From Apostichopus parvimensis (lineage: Eukaryota; Echinodermata; Holothuroidea; Aspidochirotida; Stichopodidae), in NCBI GenBank assembly GCA_000934455.1, contig KN882568.1, positions 40,876-104,875 on the forward strand: 64,000 nucleotides of DNA, given 5' to 3'. A model generated the notes under the pieces. It did no database searches and was not told where the DNA came from. It worked only from the letters and a program-made list of their open reading frames with translations. Below are positions 1 through 14,000 of this stretch, piece after piece; within the stretch, counting starts at the first letter, position 1, and each line of letters opens with the position of its first letter. The translations under genes were made by a program, and so were the position numbers.

Positions 1-3000
1 CATGGACCAGCATTTGCCTTCTCAAGAGTTGGGAGCTATGGATATGGCTAATAAATATTACTTAGAAAGCATTAAATGTGTAAATTATCTTCATGACAAA
101 AGATATGGTAGAAATGAATCTGATTTTGTGCTCTTGAGTTTTGTGTAGTTTCAAAATAATATTGCATAGAAAATGCAGTTGCATAACAGCTAGGTTTACC
201 ATAAATACCTCCGGATTTCCATTGATGTGTCCTCACTTTTCTACCTTGCATCCAGGTGGATATCCATATACATAAAACATGTCCAGAATTAGGTATAAAG
301 TTGTATAAATACAGTAGATTTTTAAAACTATTTTGGCATCCTAATATGGGTACCATTTCCTTGTATGTAACACAACGAAAATGGGCGACCTCACAACTTA
401 TACCTCCTCATACATGCCACGTCTTGTGCTACTTTCCTAAGATAAGATATATGTTAATCATAGCTGAAATATTAATCTCACATAATGTTAGCATATATTT
501 CATATCAGATCTGCTTACTTTTTCACTAAAGTACAGTTGTGCAGTCTTTAATACAGTTTATAGTGTTTGTACAAGCAGTACATTTGATTCAGGTTGTATT
601 GATTTTCAGTCAATATCGAATGCTCTTTTAATTTGAGCAAACATTGACACATCATCTTTAATTTGCTTTAATTGACTATTAAGTCCAAATCAATACTCAC
701 TAACAAGTGTAGGCTATGCGTAATATTAAACCTAAAAAAGCATAGAATAGACAAATTTTTTGACTTTCAATTGCACTTGCTCAGAGTAATATCATAAATG
801 ACAGTAAGGAGACATATGCTGACACTTTCATTTGTGTTGCAATATTGAAAACACCCTGTTTAAATCCTGAGCTAAGAGAAAAACTACTTTGGAAAGTCAA
901 GTCATCATTTTGACAATAAGAAAATTGGAAGTTTTGCAAGATTAATAGGTTTTGTTATCACAGAAAAAAAGCATAATGTGTTGCTCTTCGTTCTCACACT
1001 CGCTATGACATCATAACATGAGAACTCATTAAACAGAATTGAGAAATGACTTTTCCTCGGCTCTTGCCATGTTAAGAGTAAACTATCTCAACTCTACGTC
1101 ATTAGTTGAGTCTATATACTCAACAGGAACTTGTCAATGAGCAATAAAAAAAACAAACTTGTTCAGCACCCTCAAAAAGTACACTAAAACAAAGAGAATA
1201 TATATTGAAAAGTCACTGATATTCCAGACATTAGCACCCTGTTTTCATTCGTTGAAACTTGCATCTACATAGTTGATTGGGGTAGTCAGTTTCCTTGGAA
1301 GTTTGAAAATGTACAGCACCGTTTCAAAGGAAATGATGTTTAATTGTTACACATTGGGTAACATTGTTTAATACATACCATGCATTGATATGGTTTTTCT
1401 TACCTACGGACAAATGTCACCTTTGACCTTGGTAACCTTTGACACAAAAGAGTGTTTACCAGAGACATCAAGAGCCAGGTCTAGCCTGTGCTCAGTTACA
1501 TCACTGGACACCCTTTTTGGCCATTTTTGTTTTGCATTTAGTTTATTATTATGAAATTGAATTTTTATCTCATATTTTATCCTGGGCCCCTCTATAGAAT
1601 CCTGGGCCCCTATAAATTGACCCAGGACTACCTTCTGACCCTCCTACATCCTCCCACCTATCATCAGGCCTAGTGTTTCACTCAAATTCTGACTGAGGCT
1701 TCCAAGTTCAACCGAGGATGATGTTCAGAGTTGGTATGGTGCTTTGAGTTGAACTCAGAAATCCATGTTTGATCCATGTCTAGTTTCAATAGGCTGTTTC
1801 CAACCCTCAGTGCCATACAGAATACATTAAAGAAGGCACATCCTTCTTTGAATACCAAATGTTCATAACGCCATTCAAAACTAACTTTAAAAAAGGTCAA
1901 ATTTCACCACAGAACATCTTTAAGAACTGTAAAAAATCAACCAGATTTCGAGGAATATAAAACTGCATTTAGAGGATCTTAAAAGTGTCTATTGGGTAAA
2001 AAAGTTACATTTCAGGAAATATTTCCCACGGATACTCTACTATCAAGTATTGTATCAGGTCAGCTATCAAGTCACCGCTTTCTCAATATGAAGTAACTTG
2101 AATAATAATGTCAGAGTTTCCTCCAAGTAGAGACAATACAGTCATCAGATCCTCACTTGAATCAAACAAGTCTGCAAAGCTAATACAATTGCTTGATCAT
2201 TAAATGGAGTGACTGGTCACAGGTCTATACTGCTGACCGAGGAAGCATTAAGCTGTGATTTCCGAGACGTCTAGAAGAAAACGGGTGCTATATTGCTGAT
2301 CGGCAGAACGTTCCAGCTGTTATTCACGAGACGTCCAGCATGAACAGGTGCTATATCACCGACAGGGGAAGCCTTTATCTTTGATTACCTAGAACGGACA
2401 GAGAATGCTGATTGGACTGGAGGGGCTTGATGGCTGCAAGAGAAATGTCAATTATGATTATTACAAAAAGATGAATGGGAATATTACAAAATGAAAAAAA
2501 ATAAAAAACTTGTCTGTTACTGGTAATGGTTAGCTTATCTGAAAATGCCCTAATTAAAGTCTAAGAGATGTATTTTTTAGGAGAAGGACAGAAATTTGTT
2601 ATTTAGAAAAAAATAATATTAGTTAATGATAGACTTAATAAGAAAGCAAACGAGTAGGATAATCTTCAATTTAAATGTGGTTTTAATATTTACAAAAATA
2701 AACACCTCTTCATTTATTTTAGACCAGTCAGGAAAGTGTCAGTCCATGAGATAGAACAAGCTTATCTGAACATTCACCAAAAAAACCCCCAAAAAACATC
2801 AATAAATTAAATGAAATGTTTTGAAAATGATATGGATTTATTTATTGTTGCATTTGATCGCCAAAAATGTCTCAACAGATCTAAACATTTTACAGAATTG
2901 AGCATCGCAAGAAAGTATAGTTTAATACTAGGTCCTTAATACTAAACCTGGCTTGCCCAAATTGCAACTTCTGGTGCCCTCTTTTCGAGGTAGTTTACAG

Positions 3001-4260
3001 TTTAAAACAAAAAAAACAAAACAAAAACAGCAGAATCAATGAATACAATTTACCTATCAAAGTCAATTTGCTAAACTGATTGGCAAAGTATTAATGAAAT
3101 TTTGAAAGATAATTTTTGTAACTGCAAAGCAGAATGAAATTTCTAAATTTATGGAGCAAAGATTAACCCAGAACATTGTGCATATTTTTTCCCTTTACAA
3201 AGAACAAATGAACCCACAAAAAACAGGTCAGATGGATTCCAGCTAGAAATGTTCTTGACATTCATGTGCATGCCTTCCTCCACCAGCAGTTGGTAATATG
3301 TTATAAGAATATAAAATGAAATCAATGGAGGAAAAAAAATGCAGATTCACAATATTGATATCAAGTGTAACCAAAAGAGAGAAAAATATACAGTATTATA
3401 ATGGCAGTCAACTATTCCTACCACCGAAGACTTGACTAGCATGTCATAACATACCATAACATACCATACCATACCATAATGAAGGTAGCAGAATTTGGAT
3501 GCTAACAATATTGCACAATGCAGTTTCTTCAAACACATTTCCTTAATTTGAAGAGGGTGACTGTCCATTGTTTTCGCTGGGTGATAAATATGTTTTCAAT
3601 ATTTGAGGATAGTTATGGCAACAATGTTCATGTGGTGGGTCCATTTTGCTTGGGGTGGGGAAGGAAGTTGGGGGTAGAAAATTGCAAAGCATAAAAGTTT
3701 ATACATTCCCAGTTAGATTTTAAAGAGAAATATGCTTAAAATATGGGAAGCACAATTCAGTATCCTACAAAGTGGACACAATTGTCTTTGTTTTCACAAC
3801 TTTTGGTTAAGGTTAAGGGTGGGTTCAACTTGCCCCATATTACTTCTGTCTATACTCCAAGTAACAGTGGATAAGCCATCAATACCAGACGAAAATTATC
3901 TACGATAAACCTCTGTCAATTTGCATTAAAATCTGTCTAAAATCTGTGGCCGATATCAATTCTTTAATGTGCATCAATTCCTAATGTGCATCAAAGTGAA
4001 ATAAAGCAACCATATGGACCTTATAAATGTCTTGGGTAGCTATCTTAGAGCAGAGAGGACTTTGGGGGGGGGGGGGGGATAATGAGCTCTAGATTTGGTC
4101 TATGCATATTCATGATTAGGTTTGCAGCCTATTCGAGCTTTCTCCATGATCGACTGACATAACAGATCAACGGAACTTTGTATGCAACTTTCAAAGAAAT
4201 AGGAGAAAAAAGTTTGACATTCCAGGGACCTCTAAAAGCGAATCAAATACATATTATACA
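1..4260. other. 3' flank of LRRK2, no gene recognised
   Basis: AT-rich sequence without a supported gene. The longest open frame (256-636, plus strand) has no domain, splice context or composition of a real gene. Holds the 63-bp tandem repeat at 2225, a short ATACCATA repeat at 3441-3480 and an 18-base G-run near 4061. The LRRK2 3' UTR must end somewhere here, but no clear poly(A) signal was found. Confidence 0.6.
2225..2412. repeat. 63-bp tandem repeat, 3 diverged copies
   Basis: Units begin at 2225, 2288 and 2351, each starting CTATAT/CTATAC and containing CGAGACGTC or a decayed form. The period is exactly 63, but no frame stays open across it. Confidence 0.75.
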
Positions 4261-4268
4261 ACTCAAAT

Positions 4269-4579
4269 CAGGCGCGTAGCCAAGAGAGGGGGGGGGAAGG
4301 GGGCAGCCGCCCCCCTTGAGCATTTTTTAATTGTTTTTTTTAATGTTTTTATGATATCGCTAGTAATTTCAAAAGAGAAAATGCTAAGATGCAACTTACA
4401 AGGCCTGGGAAGTGCCATTTCCAGCGATCTGGGAGGCATTTTCAGCCAAAATTTTCTTGAACGCTTCGCGCCAATCATGGTGGCGCTACGCTTAGATAGT
4501 TTGCAATGCCGAATCTATGGCTCTGATAATTTGCCAACAGTTTCGCCCCTCCCTTGGCAAATTCCTGGCTACGCGCCTG
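4269..4579. mobile_element. hAT-type MITE with 8-bp target duplication
   Basis: 311 bp with terminal inverted repeats CAGGCGCGTAGCCA at the left and its complement TGGCTACGCGCCTG at the right. Both sides are flanked by ACTCAAAT (4261-4268 and 4580-4587), the 8-bp target duplication of hAT transposons. G-rich and C-rich subterminal stretches face each other. No transposase, so non-autonomous. The exact target duplication suggests fairly recent insertion. Confidence 0.88.
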
Positions 4580-4876
4580 ACTCAAATTGTTTAAAGTTGA
4601 AATATGAACTATGCGAACAGGATTATTACTGGAAGAAGAAAATCATATTTGAGAACAAAACCCCAAAATATTGCAACTGAAAATCAGCAAGTGTGTGTAC
4701 AGCAAGTCTCCTGGTTTGGTGAGAGCTTGAACCAAAAAGTAAAATCTAATATGGAACATTTATAAATAAAAAAAGTAAACATCTTCACATAAAATGTAAA
4801 CCAACTAAATGCAACCAAGGCAAAATGAAAATGTGCTGACATACAAACATGCAAAAGAAAACTGTGCAAAAGCGCT

Positions 4877-5040
4877 TCAGTGTGATTTGCGGAAAGCATT
4901 CACCACCCGGATAGCCCGCTGCACCTTTTGCCAGCTGGCCTGACCCCCTCGGTTCCTTCGGTCAATTTCGGACTGAACGTATTTGACTTGGTTTTTGAGA
5001 TGCGAGTCCCAAACTAGGACATGAACACAGTTCTCGTCAA
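4877..5040 (-). CDS. LRRK2: LRRK2 window exon 61 (last exon, stop codon)
   Basis: Acceptor CCATTCCAG precedes TTGACGAG; the exon begins with 2 nt that complete a Val codon and runs to TGA at 4877-4879. It encodes the last WD40 strand ([10 protein letters not shown]) and a basic C-terminal helix ending FRKSH, comparable to the C-terminal helix after the propeller of human LRRK2, which packs on the kinase. Confidence 0.88.
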
Positions 5041-8000
5041 CTGGAATGGAAGAAAATAGGAAAACCTTGGTCTGACCCTTTATCAAGTAATAAAGTGGCT
5101 GATGCATTTGGCAATTTTGAAATAGGAGCTCCAAATTATTCTACACCAGCACATTATATTAACTCAATTACTAAAACTCTACAATGCCACCTGTTATACT
5201 ATGTCCTTTATTACTTAATAAAGCTGCAACCTTATCTGCGGGCTCTGTAAGCTCTATTTACACCACTCTACAACCTCACCTGCACACTCAAGGAGGTGAA
5301 TAAGCACAAATGTACAAGCTCACCTGTACACTATATGAGCTGCTTCCAAACTACTCTGCAACCTTACTTGCACCCTCTACGAACAGCAATTACACCACTC
5401 TTACACCTCACCTGTTTACTGGTATGATCTACTTCAGTATCATAGCCCATACTGCACTTACTCACCTTATGAGATCCACTTACACCACTCTACAACCTTT
5501 CTGTCTGCAACCTCTCCAACCTCCACATACACCACTTTACAACCTCACCTGCACACTCTTTGAGCTAAATAAGTACCATTGTACAATTTCACCTGTACAG
5601 CATAGGAACCACTGTAACACTACAATCTTACCTATACCATCTATTAATTCCCTTTATCACTGTACAACCCTACATGTTCACTCTGTGACCTACTTTAACA
5701 TCACCCCAAAACATTCACCTTCACCCTTTAAGAGCTCCATTTGTGCCCCTATACAACTGCACCAGTACAGTTATATGATAGACTCCAACACCACTCTACA
5801 ACCTCACCTGTTCACTCTATGCACTCCATTTACACCATTATACAACCTCCCCTGATTACTCAAGAGCCACTCTACGCACTCTGCTTACACCACTCGACAA
5901 CCTCGCCACTTGCACCCCACCAACTCTACTTCTCTATAACCTTACCTCTACATTCTGTGCTACCAGGTCTTTCCATAAAGCCCTTTCCAGCAGTCACAAC
6001 TACTCCACCAAGAGGATTGTTAGACTCTGCAGAAAGTGAATGAATTTGGTTATGAAGCAATAAACTTGCACATGCGCCATCAAATATGAAACTGTCCAAA
6101 ACAGTTTTATCTTCTGTACAAACCAACAAGAAGAGATGATTGTGTACCTTTTTGCTTTTGGCAAGGAATACACCAGAAAGCTAGCAGGCTTAGTGATTCC
6201 TTGACTAGTTTATACTCTATATGGAATCACCTGATATAACCCTTCTTAATGTTGATGACAGACAACAGTCATTAGTGGAAGTGGAAACCCTCTCAGCCAC
6301 TTAAAAGGAGAAAAAGTCAAATCCTATGACAGTTAGTGACACAGAAAAGCCATTCATCATAGGAATAAATTGCATTTGCAAGCTTACATAGTTTCCAGAC
6401 TTTGACCTCTGTTGAATTCAAATGACCTTTCATTAGTATCATATTTGGGCAAATAATTGGATTATATCTATCACTAAATGTACTTGTTGTAAAAACAGGC
6501 ACTAATGGGGCAACTGTAAAAGGTTAAGATCAAGTGTTTTACGTCACATTAAATATTTGAGGTCTTAGAAAGATAAAAGCTATGAGGGTACCTCAGTTTT
6601 ACAAGCTGTGGTCACATTTTGATAATCTGTGTCACGTTTTGACAATGTACTGCTGCAAGCTGGTGATGAAACACAAAATGCTGCCAGTAAAACTATATTT
6701 TCATATCCTGACCTGGCGATTTGACAGAAACGATGGTCCTCAAGGCTTCTGTATATCTGTACACCAAGGTAATAAGCTTGGAAGTGTGGCGGTCGATCAA
6801 GGCCAGATGGCCGCCAGCCACGCCTACCCATAGAGCCATGTTAGGTTGAAGCATCATGGACTTTATGTCACATTCCTTCTTGGTTAAATGTGGATCGTAT
6901 TCCCTGTAGGAAAATAATCGGAACTGGTGTATTATTTTGAACCTTACCGATGAACTATCATCAGTTACTGAAGATATTACAAAGCAGCATTTGTATGGTT
7001 AGGCCAAATACTTTTACTAGTAAAGAAGATCTATTTTGGTTTTTTACAATAGTCCTTTTGCGTAATTTGTTTTCTTAGAACAAGTCTGTTTTATGGGATT
7101 ATGTTGACAGAGAACATATTGTATTGTCTGTGTATGGAACACAGACCTTATCACTACAGAGAACATATTGTATTTTATGTGTATGGAACACAGACCTTAT
7201 CACTTCAGCAAGTAAACCGGACAGAACAGATAAGGCAAAGCTTGTCAAAAAAAGTCTTTATCATTTCTAGCATTTAAATATTACAGGAAGAGAAAAGGAT
7301 CGAAAGATGCTTCGAATATAGTCAAATGATGATACATCCAACCATTCTCAAAGATGCAGAAGCTTCGAAATTCTCTGCAGCAAGGCTGTATCAATATCAA
7401 AACAATAAAGGTTATCACTACACACTACACAGCATGAGTGTAATGCAGGTGCACAAGATGTAATGGCCTTATGCAGCCTGGCTACAGTAAATGCTACAGC
7501 CCCCTCGGCATTCTACTTTTGACGAGGTGACTCTTTAAAAGCGCTTCTTGTGGTATGCTTGCTGCTTTGTGAGTAAGGTTAAAGGGGACATGTGACAAGG
7601 AGTCTTAAGCTCTTTACCTCAAGAGGCTTGCTATGTCCAGTTGTGTCTTGAACGCTTCCTTTCCCGGGTCCCAGACCTCGATGAAGTTGCTGTCCTCGCT
7701 ACTCCGACGGCAGATCCAAACAGACTTATCTACAGCAATGAACCTCACCTGGCCGGGTTCCCTAACGACAGGATTTGGAGAACAGAAAAAGCTAAAGATG
7801 AGGGCAAAGTTATCGTAGTGTTGATTTTCTATGTACTGACTTGTAAGCCAAGGCTCGATTATATATTTTTAGAACTAATCGGAAAGTGTGAAAATGTAAT
7901 TCACCGACAATGTCGGATCAACACCCTACACCCAACATAAGGTACCATATGGTGCTCCCCTGCCCCCTGTTTCATTAAGTTTTGCAGGCACACCCTGAAC

Positions 8001-11000
8001 TGTTCATGTCAGCCCCTTGGACATGGGGGACAATTAACCACGGGGTTCCCATAAGAGGTTCCCTCAGATGCCTGTTGGATAATCTACTGCTGTTCATTGA
8101 CTCTTTGATGGTTTTGAAAGCTATCTCTGACTGACTGGCAATATTTTCTGAACTGAACAAATAGTCAACTAATAGAAGATAGAGTCATCTTCAATGCAGT
8201 TATGATATCTATAAAAAGTCACAGGTACTTTCTGGTCTCAATATTAAGTCTGAAATCGGCTTTCATTCACCATGCACAGGGCTGTAGCCAGCAGTTTCAG
8301 AATCATCTTTCATATTTTTAGCAATGATTTCCCATAATACCACATACTGTTTTAATTAAGTATATATACCAACTGTTATACAAACAAAACCCAACAAGAG
8401 GGTCCTCACTTGCAAGTCTGAAACAAATTTGATTTGTGATATAAAAGTGGACACTCTACCACTTCCCTGGTATTCATGGAGCTTTATACGTACACTCAGT
8501 CAGTACATCGCACAGACATTGAAGTAATTCACACAACACAATGACAAATATTGCCTTTGTTTTGTAGTACCTTGACAAGATAAGTGTTTGTAATCACTGA
8601 GTGCTGGATAGGTCATCTCATATATACAGGTGTACACAAGTTATGTACACAAATATAAGTGTTTACAATTTGCAAAGCATTTTTTGAGTTACATATTATT
8701 TGTTTTTAATATCAGAAATATGCTGTCAATAGTTCAAATTTGTTATATAACAACAGCTGGTACAGATCTTTTCACAATTTATGGAGCAATGTGCCCAAGT
8801 TTTTTAATATTTTTTATAGCATTTTGCGATACCAGACATAATATTCCACGAAATATGATGTACAATAAACAAGAATGATCAGAATTACTTGTAAATATTG
8901 ACTTTTGTGGTTATTTATAGCCTGCATGTCAAATTCACTAGTTAGTGACAAATATTCATGAATTAAAATAGCTAACTTCAGGATTCAGGGTCAGACAATC
9001 GTCAATTTCACAATCAACTCGTTAACTTTCAAACATAAAGACAACAACTGAGGGTATGAATTGAACTCAAAAAGCAATGGCCGGTTTTTTTTCCATATAA
9101 GTTGACAAGCAAAATTCCAAAATGAACTATTCCAATTCACAGATGAATTGTGACGCAACAATCGACTTGGATCGAAATCGGCTTATGATCGATATCGACA
9201 TATGCTTCCTATTAAATGATCTACATCATAGTTAATTAATTAAAAAGGACTTAAAAAAAGAAGGAAAAAAAGCGATAACACAAGATTGGACAGGAAATAA
9301 TACAACATTTGAAAACAGAATTTCTTAAATTTTTCAAAATATATAGATATTATATCAAAAATATATAGATATTATGCTAACCTTTTATCAGTTTCGATGT
9401 TCTTGATGAGACGACTTTCCACATCTAAAGAGTCTGCGTTTAGTATTGCTATGTGATTGCCACAGCCAACGTATAACTTGGCTTTATATTGCACTATACA
9501 ACTAAGGGGAGACAGGGAGGTGACATTCAGCTGATGATGTTTCACTGGCTTGCCATTTGGATCCTGCAAAAAAAAAAGATACATAAAAACAACAACGTGG
9601 ACAGAAGTGTTTTGTAGGTCATTAAGTAGACTTTGTCCCATAAATACAAGTAGAATTCCCCTTGTCATGAGTACGATGACAAGGCCCTGAGAGTGAGTAT
9701 GAGTCCTTTATATTTTATTAGTATCTATACTAAATTCTAGATTGCCTAGAGTAAAAATACAAGGCCCTGAGAGTGAGTATGAGTACTTTATATTTTACTA
9801 GTATCTATACTAGATTCTAGACTGCCTAGAGTAAAAATACAAGGCTCTAAGAGTGAGTATGAGTACTTTATATCTTATTATTATCTATACTGGATTCCAG
9901 ATTGCCCCAAGTATGAGTACAAGGCTCTAAGAGTGAGTATGAGTCCTATATATTTTACTAGTATCTATACTAGATTCTAGACTGCCTAGAGTAAAAATAC
10001 AAGGCTCTAAGAGTGAGTATGAGGACTTTATATTTTACTAGTATTTATACTAGATTCTAGATTGCCTAGTAGTAGTATGAGTACAAGGCTCAGAGAGTGA
10101 GTAGGAGTGCTTTATATTTTAATAGTATCTAAACTTGATTCTAGATTGCATAGAGTATGCGTACAAGGCTCCAAGCGTGAGTTGGAGTGCTTTATATTTT
10201 ATTAGTATTTTTATAAGATTCTAAATTTCTCAGAGTACGAGTACAAATTCAAGGGGACAGGTATGAGGCAACTATTATAGAATGTTAGTGTGTCATTTAG
10301 TTCATGCCTTAATTTAACCAGAAATGCAAAAATAATTATGTAATACACTGAATCTTGTAGAAAATCTGACATCTGAAGATCATGTGTACAAAGACTTCAG
10401 TTTACAAGACATGAGCATTGTGTCCCACATTAAATTGATGGTGACCCAGCTAAAATAGTTGGTGCGCCACAGAATTCCTGGCTATGGGCATGTGCTTACC
10501 TTTGACATACAATGAAAGCAATAGGGTTCATCTAACCAACATGGAGCTTAATATACAAATGCTTTAGTATGGGCTGTCATACATGGTTTCCTTCTTTAAT
10601 ACAAGCTGTTTACAACTTTTTCACTCTTTGACCTCTGCTGGAATTTGGCCTCTACTAAAAACACTAGTGTTCATCTAAATACTAAATATGGCATGCATCC
10701 AAGATTGACCTGCTTGAGATATTATGTTCAACAAGGCGCCACAAACACATTCCCCAAACACACATCACCATCGTTGAATCGGTTTAAAACTATTAAAAAT
10801 TTAAAACTAATAATGGTGGAAATCATATTCTGAAATCATATTTTTTTGACACCATAAACTTTTTGAATCTTGAGAATGTTTTACGAAGGTATCTGGCCAC
10901 TGCATAGAAGAAAATAAATCGGATTAATGAGGTTGTCATGGTAATGGAGGAAACAAAGGAAAGTCTTGGATACGAAAAGTAATGAAGATACTTACAGTGC

Positions 11001-14000
11001 GTAGAGTGTGGACATCATAAACCAGCAAAGTTCCATTAGCAAGACCAGCCAAAATTCTGCCCTCATTATTAGCTCTAAAGAGAAAAAAGTCAAAATATTT
11101 TTAAAAACGATATTGATTTATCACAAGGTGAACACTTCTATGCCTGTTTCTCAAGAAAATCAGCATATTAAGGGAAAAAAATGGCTGCAGCATAATACTG
11201 TTTCATTATTCATATGGAATCAAACTCCAATATTTCCCAGACATTGCCCTTCAATGTTACAAACAAGTTCAGAACTACAGTATATTGGATAGGGAGGGGA
11301 TGCCAGTGGCATGTCCATTGAGATGTTGTGCAAACACTTTAAACAGAGAGACAGGAGGCATGCATTGGATCCTTGGTGGAGTCTGGGAAGGGGAGAAGTG
11401 GAAGGCAATGGGGGAATATGGGGAAGGAGCAAAATGGGTAGGAGAGGGGGGGGGACTTCTCTAATAATTAGATATAGTTGAACTTACCAAAAGCAAACTG
11501 GAATGTTCTTCAGTGGAGGTAGTCTGTTTTATTTGGGACGAGTGAGGTGGGGCGAGGGAAGAAAGAGACCACATCAAATCAAACATCATAAAGGAGGAAA
11601 GGGGCGGGGGAACTGTCAGATTATTGGATATGTTTGGTGTTACTAATTGCAAACTATAAATTTCTGCCGTGGAAGTAGTCTTTTTTGGAAGTGGTTTAAG
11701 GTGAGGATGAAGGGGAAGGGGAGAAGACGAAATTAGATCAAATCATAATTCCTTCCTCTTATGCAGCCTGCAGTTTTCCTAGTTTGATATCACACAACAA
11801 AAATACCTTGCTTGATGAATGAGGCACAACACAGCATCAGGGAGTGTGACGGAGTGCTTTAGAACGATTGGTCCTGCAAATTCTTTGGTCGGTTCGATCA
11901 CACAGAGCTTTCCTTCTTGAGTTCCGACGATGATGAGATTCTCGCCAGCAGCTAAGATACAGGACCCTCTACCTTCCTCTAACATTGTACCCTGAGCAAA
12001 AGAAATTGTCAAATAAGTTTCTGCTCATTTTAGGATAATTCAACATTTTCCAACATTTTCCATCATTTATAGGGAGGATTGCTCACAACACAACTGTGAC
12101 GAAACACAAGGTCTTTATAAAGCCTTCAGATTGTTTCTGCAAATTTGTATCACGGTAGATATAAACTAATGATTCCACCCACACTGGGACAATGTGACAT
12201 GCTGCATTCATTGACAGAGGAAAGACTTTAATTACTGCTCAAAGTGCCTGCCTGCTTAACTGGTACAACATTTACTGGTTCAATTATGTTCCTTGTGCAT
12301 CGCCCCTTGCCCACTTTTATAAAACAAGTTATAGCAGAATAATAAAATAAAATATGTGGGAAAATATGATATAGGAAATCTGTTATGTGATTTACTTGTT
12401 TAAGCAGAGGTATTTTATAAATCTTTTATTTCAGGTCCATTCTGAATCCAATATTTACCTGCACAAGGGCCTTTGTACTTGAAGTGAAAGGGTTTATCAA
12501 CGATATCATTGTAGCCGAACTTTCACCTCCCGTCATCCACACCTCGTGGATAAGATCCTTGCTCTTACGATATTTCTGAAACATGTTATCAAAGGAATAA
12601 AGACAACAAAATTAAACAGTGATCTTAGTTTATTTCATCGGATAGTAAATAATCTCAAATCCTTTACAACTTGATTGATATGAAATACTATATGATCACT
12701 CCCATACAAATTACTTCCTTGAAAATGAGAAAATTTTGGGAGCAAATTCGGTAATTACAAAAATGATTGTTGCTTGCACTCTTATCACCTGATGGCGGGA
12801 TGCAACCACATATACTTAGCCCCCACCCCCACAAAAATCAGGGGAAGGGGGGGTGCTTATAGAAAATTCCAAGTGAACAGTACATAAGCATATATTATGT
12901 ATAAGTGGTACAACCTAGACAGTCAAAAAATTTTCAACATCTTTTTAAACGTTGCAAAATATTGGCCAACTATCATCTTAGCCACCCTTCCCACCCTCCC
13001 CCCCCCCCCCAGGATGAAAAGGTGGTGTCCGATGATATAAACATATACCCATGTACAAATAACATGTGGTATGTAATCTCTGAGTTTAAATTGAGTTTTA
13101 AGAACCATATTCAGAAGGCAAATTTTAAAACAACGTAATGCTTACTCTAACTGTCATAGCCTCTGCATTAATGGATCCAATGGCATACGTCTGTTTTAAA
13201 CAAAGGAAATCGGGAGACTGTAGCCTTTGTAAAACCATTGATGCCTGTAATGTAATGATAAAAAATAACATGTCAATACAAAATCAACATTACTGCATAA
13301 TTCATAAATATAAGACTAAAGGATACCATCATTAATGCATAATTCATAACTATTCATATTAATGCATAATTCATAACTATGAGACTAAAGGATACCTTTA
13401 TTCAGCCTTTTTAGAGTTGATATGGTTTATTTTTGTATATAAAGCATGTTAAAAAGCTCCTTAGTCTAGGGTAGATTTTGTTAAATGTTGAGCCATTGTT
13501 TAAGTAATTCTACTAACTTGGTCAACAAATATTGCTCTGGTTTTACATAAACGACATGGAAACCGCAGATGAATTCACCAACCATTTGAAATGCATTAAA
13601 CATGTTCTTTGAGAACCTGAAATATCCTACTTAAAGAGTAAATTCTTGAATACTAGAAAAAGATGTTGAAATTTGTTACCTGGATTGAGAGCAATTGTGG
13701 TATTTGAGTAACTTAACAAAATCAACTATTTGCCTACATTTATCCCTTAACTTCAAAAAATATATAGAAATGTGAAAACACAAAGATCTGAAGAGGGGGA
13801 ATCATATTTTCCTTGAATACAAATCTGGAGTGAGCTATTAAAGGACAATATCAAACATGCATCTTAGTCTGAAACTTTTGTAAAGATGACTTCAAAGCGA
13901 GACAAAACTAATCCTTTCTAAGATATATATTTACATCAGTTTACAGCCCCTGTCTGATGTTCTAGACAAGACATTTTCCTGATCAAACCATGATTTATAA

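Noticed and set aside
256-636. 127-codon plus-strand open frame in the 3' flank
   Set aside because: No recognisable domain, AT-rich, low-complexity residues, no splice partners; length is within chance for 64 kb in six frames.
1561-1612. Short duplication ATCCTGGGCCCCT as a transposon end
   Set aside because: Only about 20 bp, repeated once; no inverted partner or target duplication found.
5310-5855. 181-codon plus-strand open frame
   Set aside because: Made of a degenerate minisatellite (CCACTCTACAACCTCACCTG units); Thr/Leu/Pro/His-rich by repeat, not a gene.
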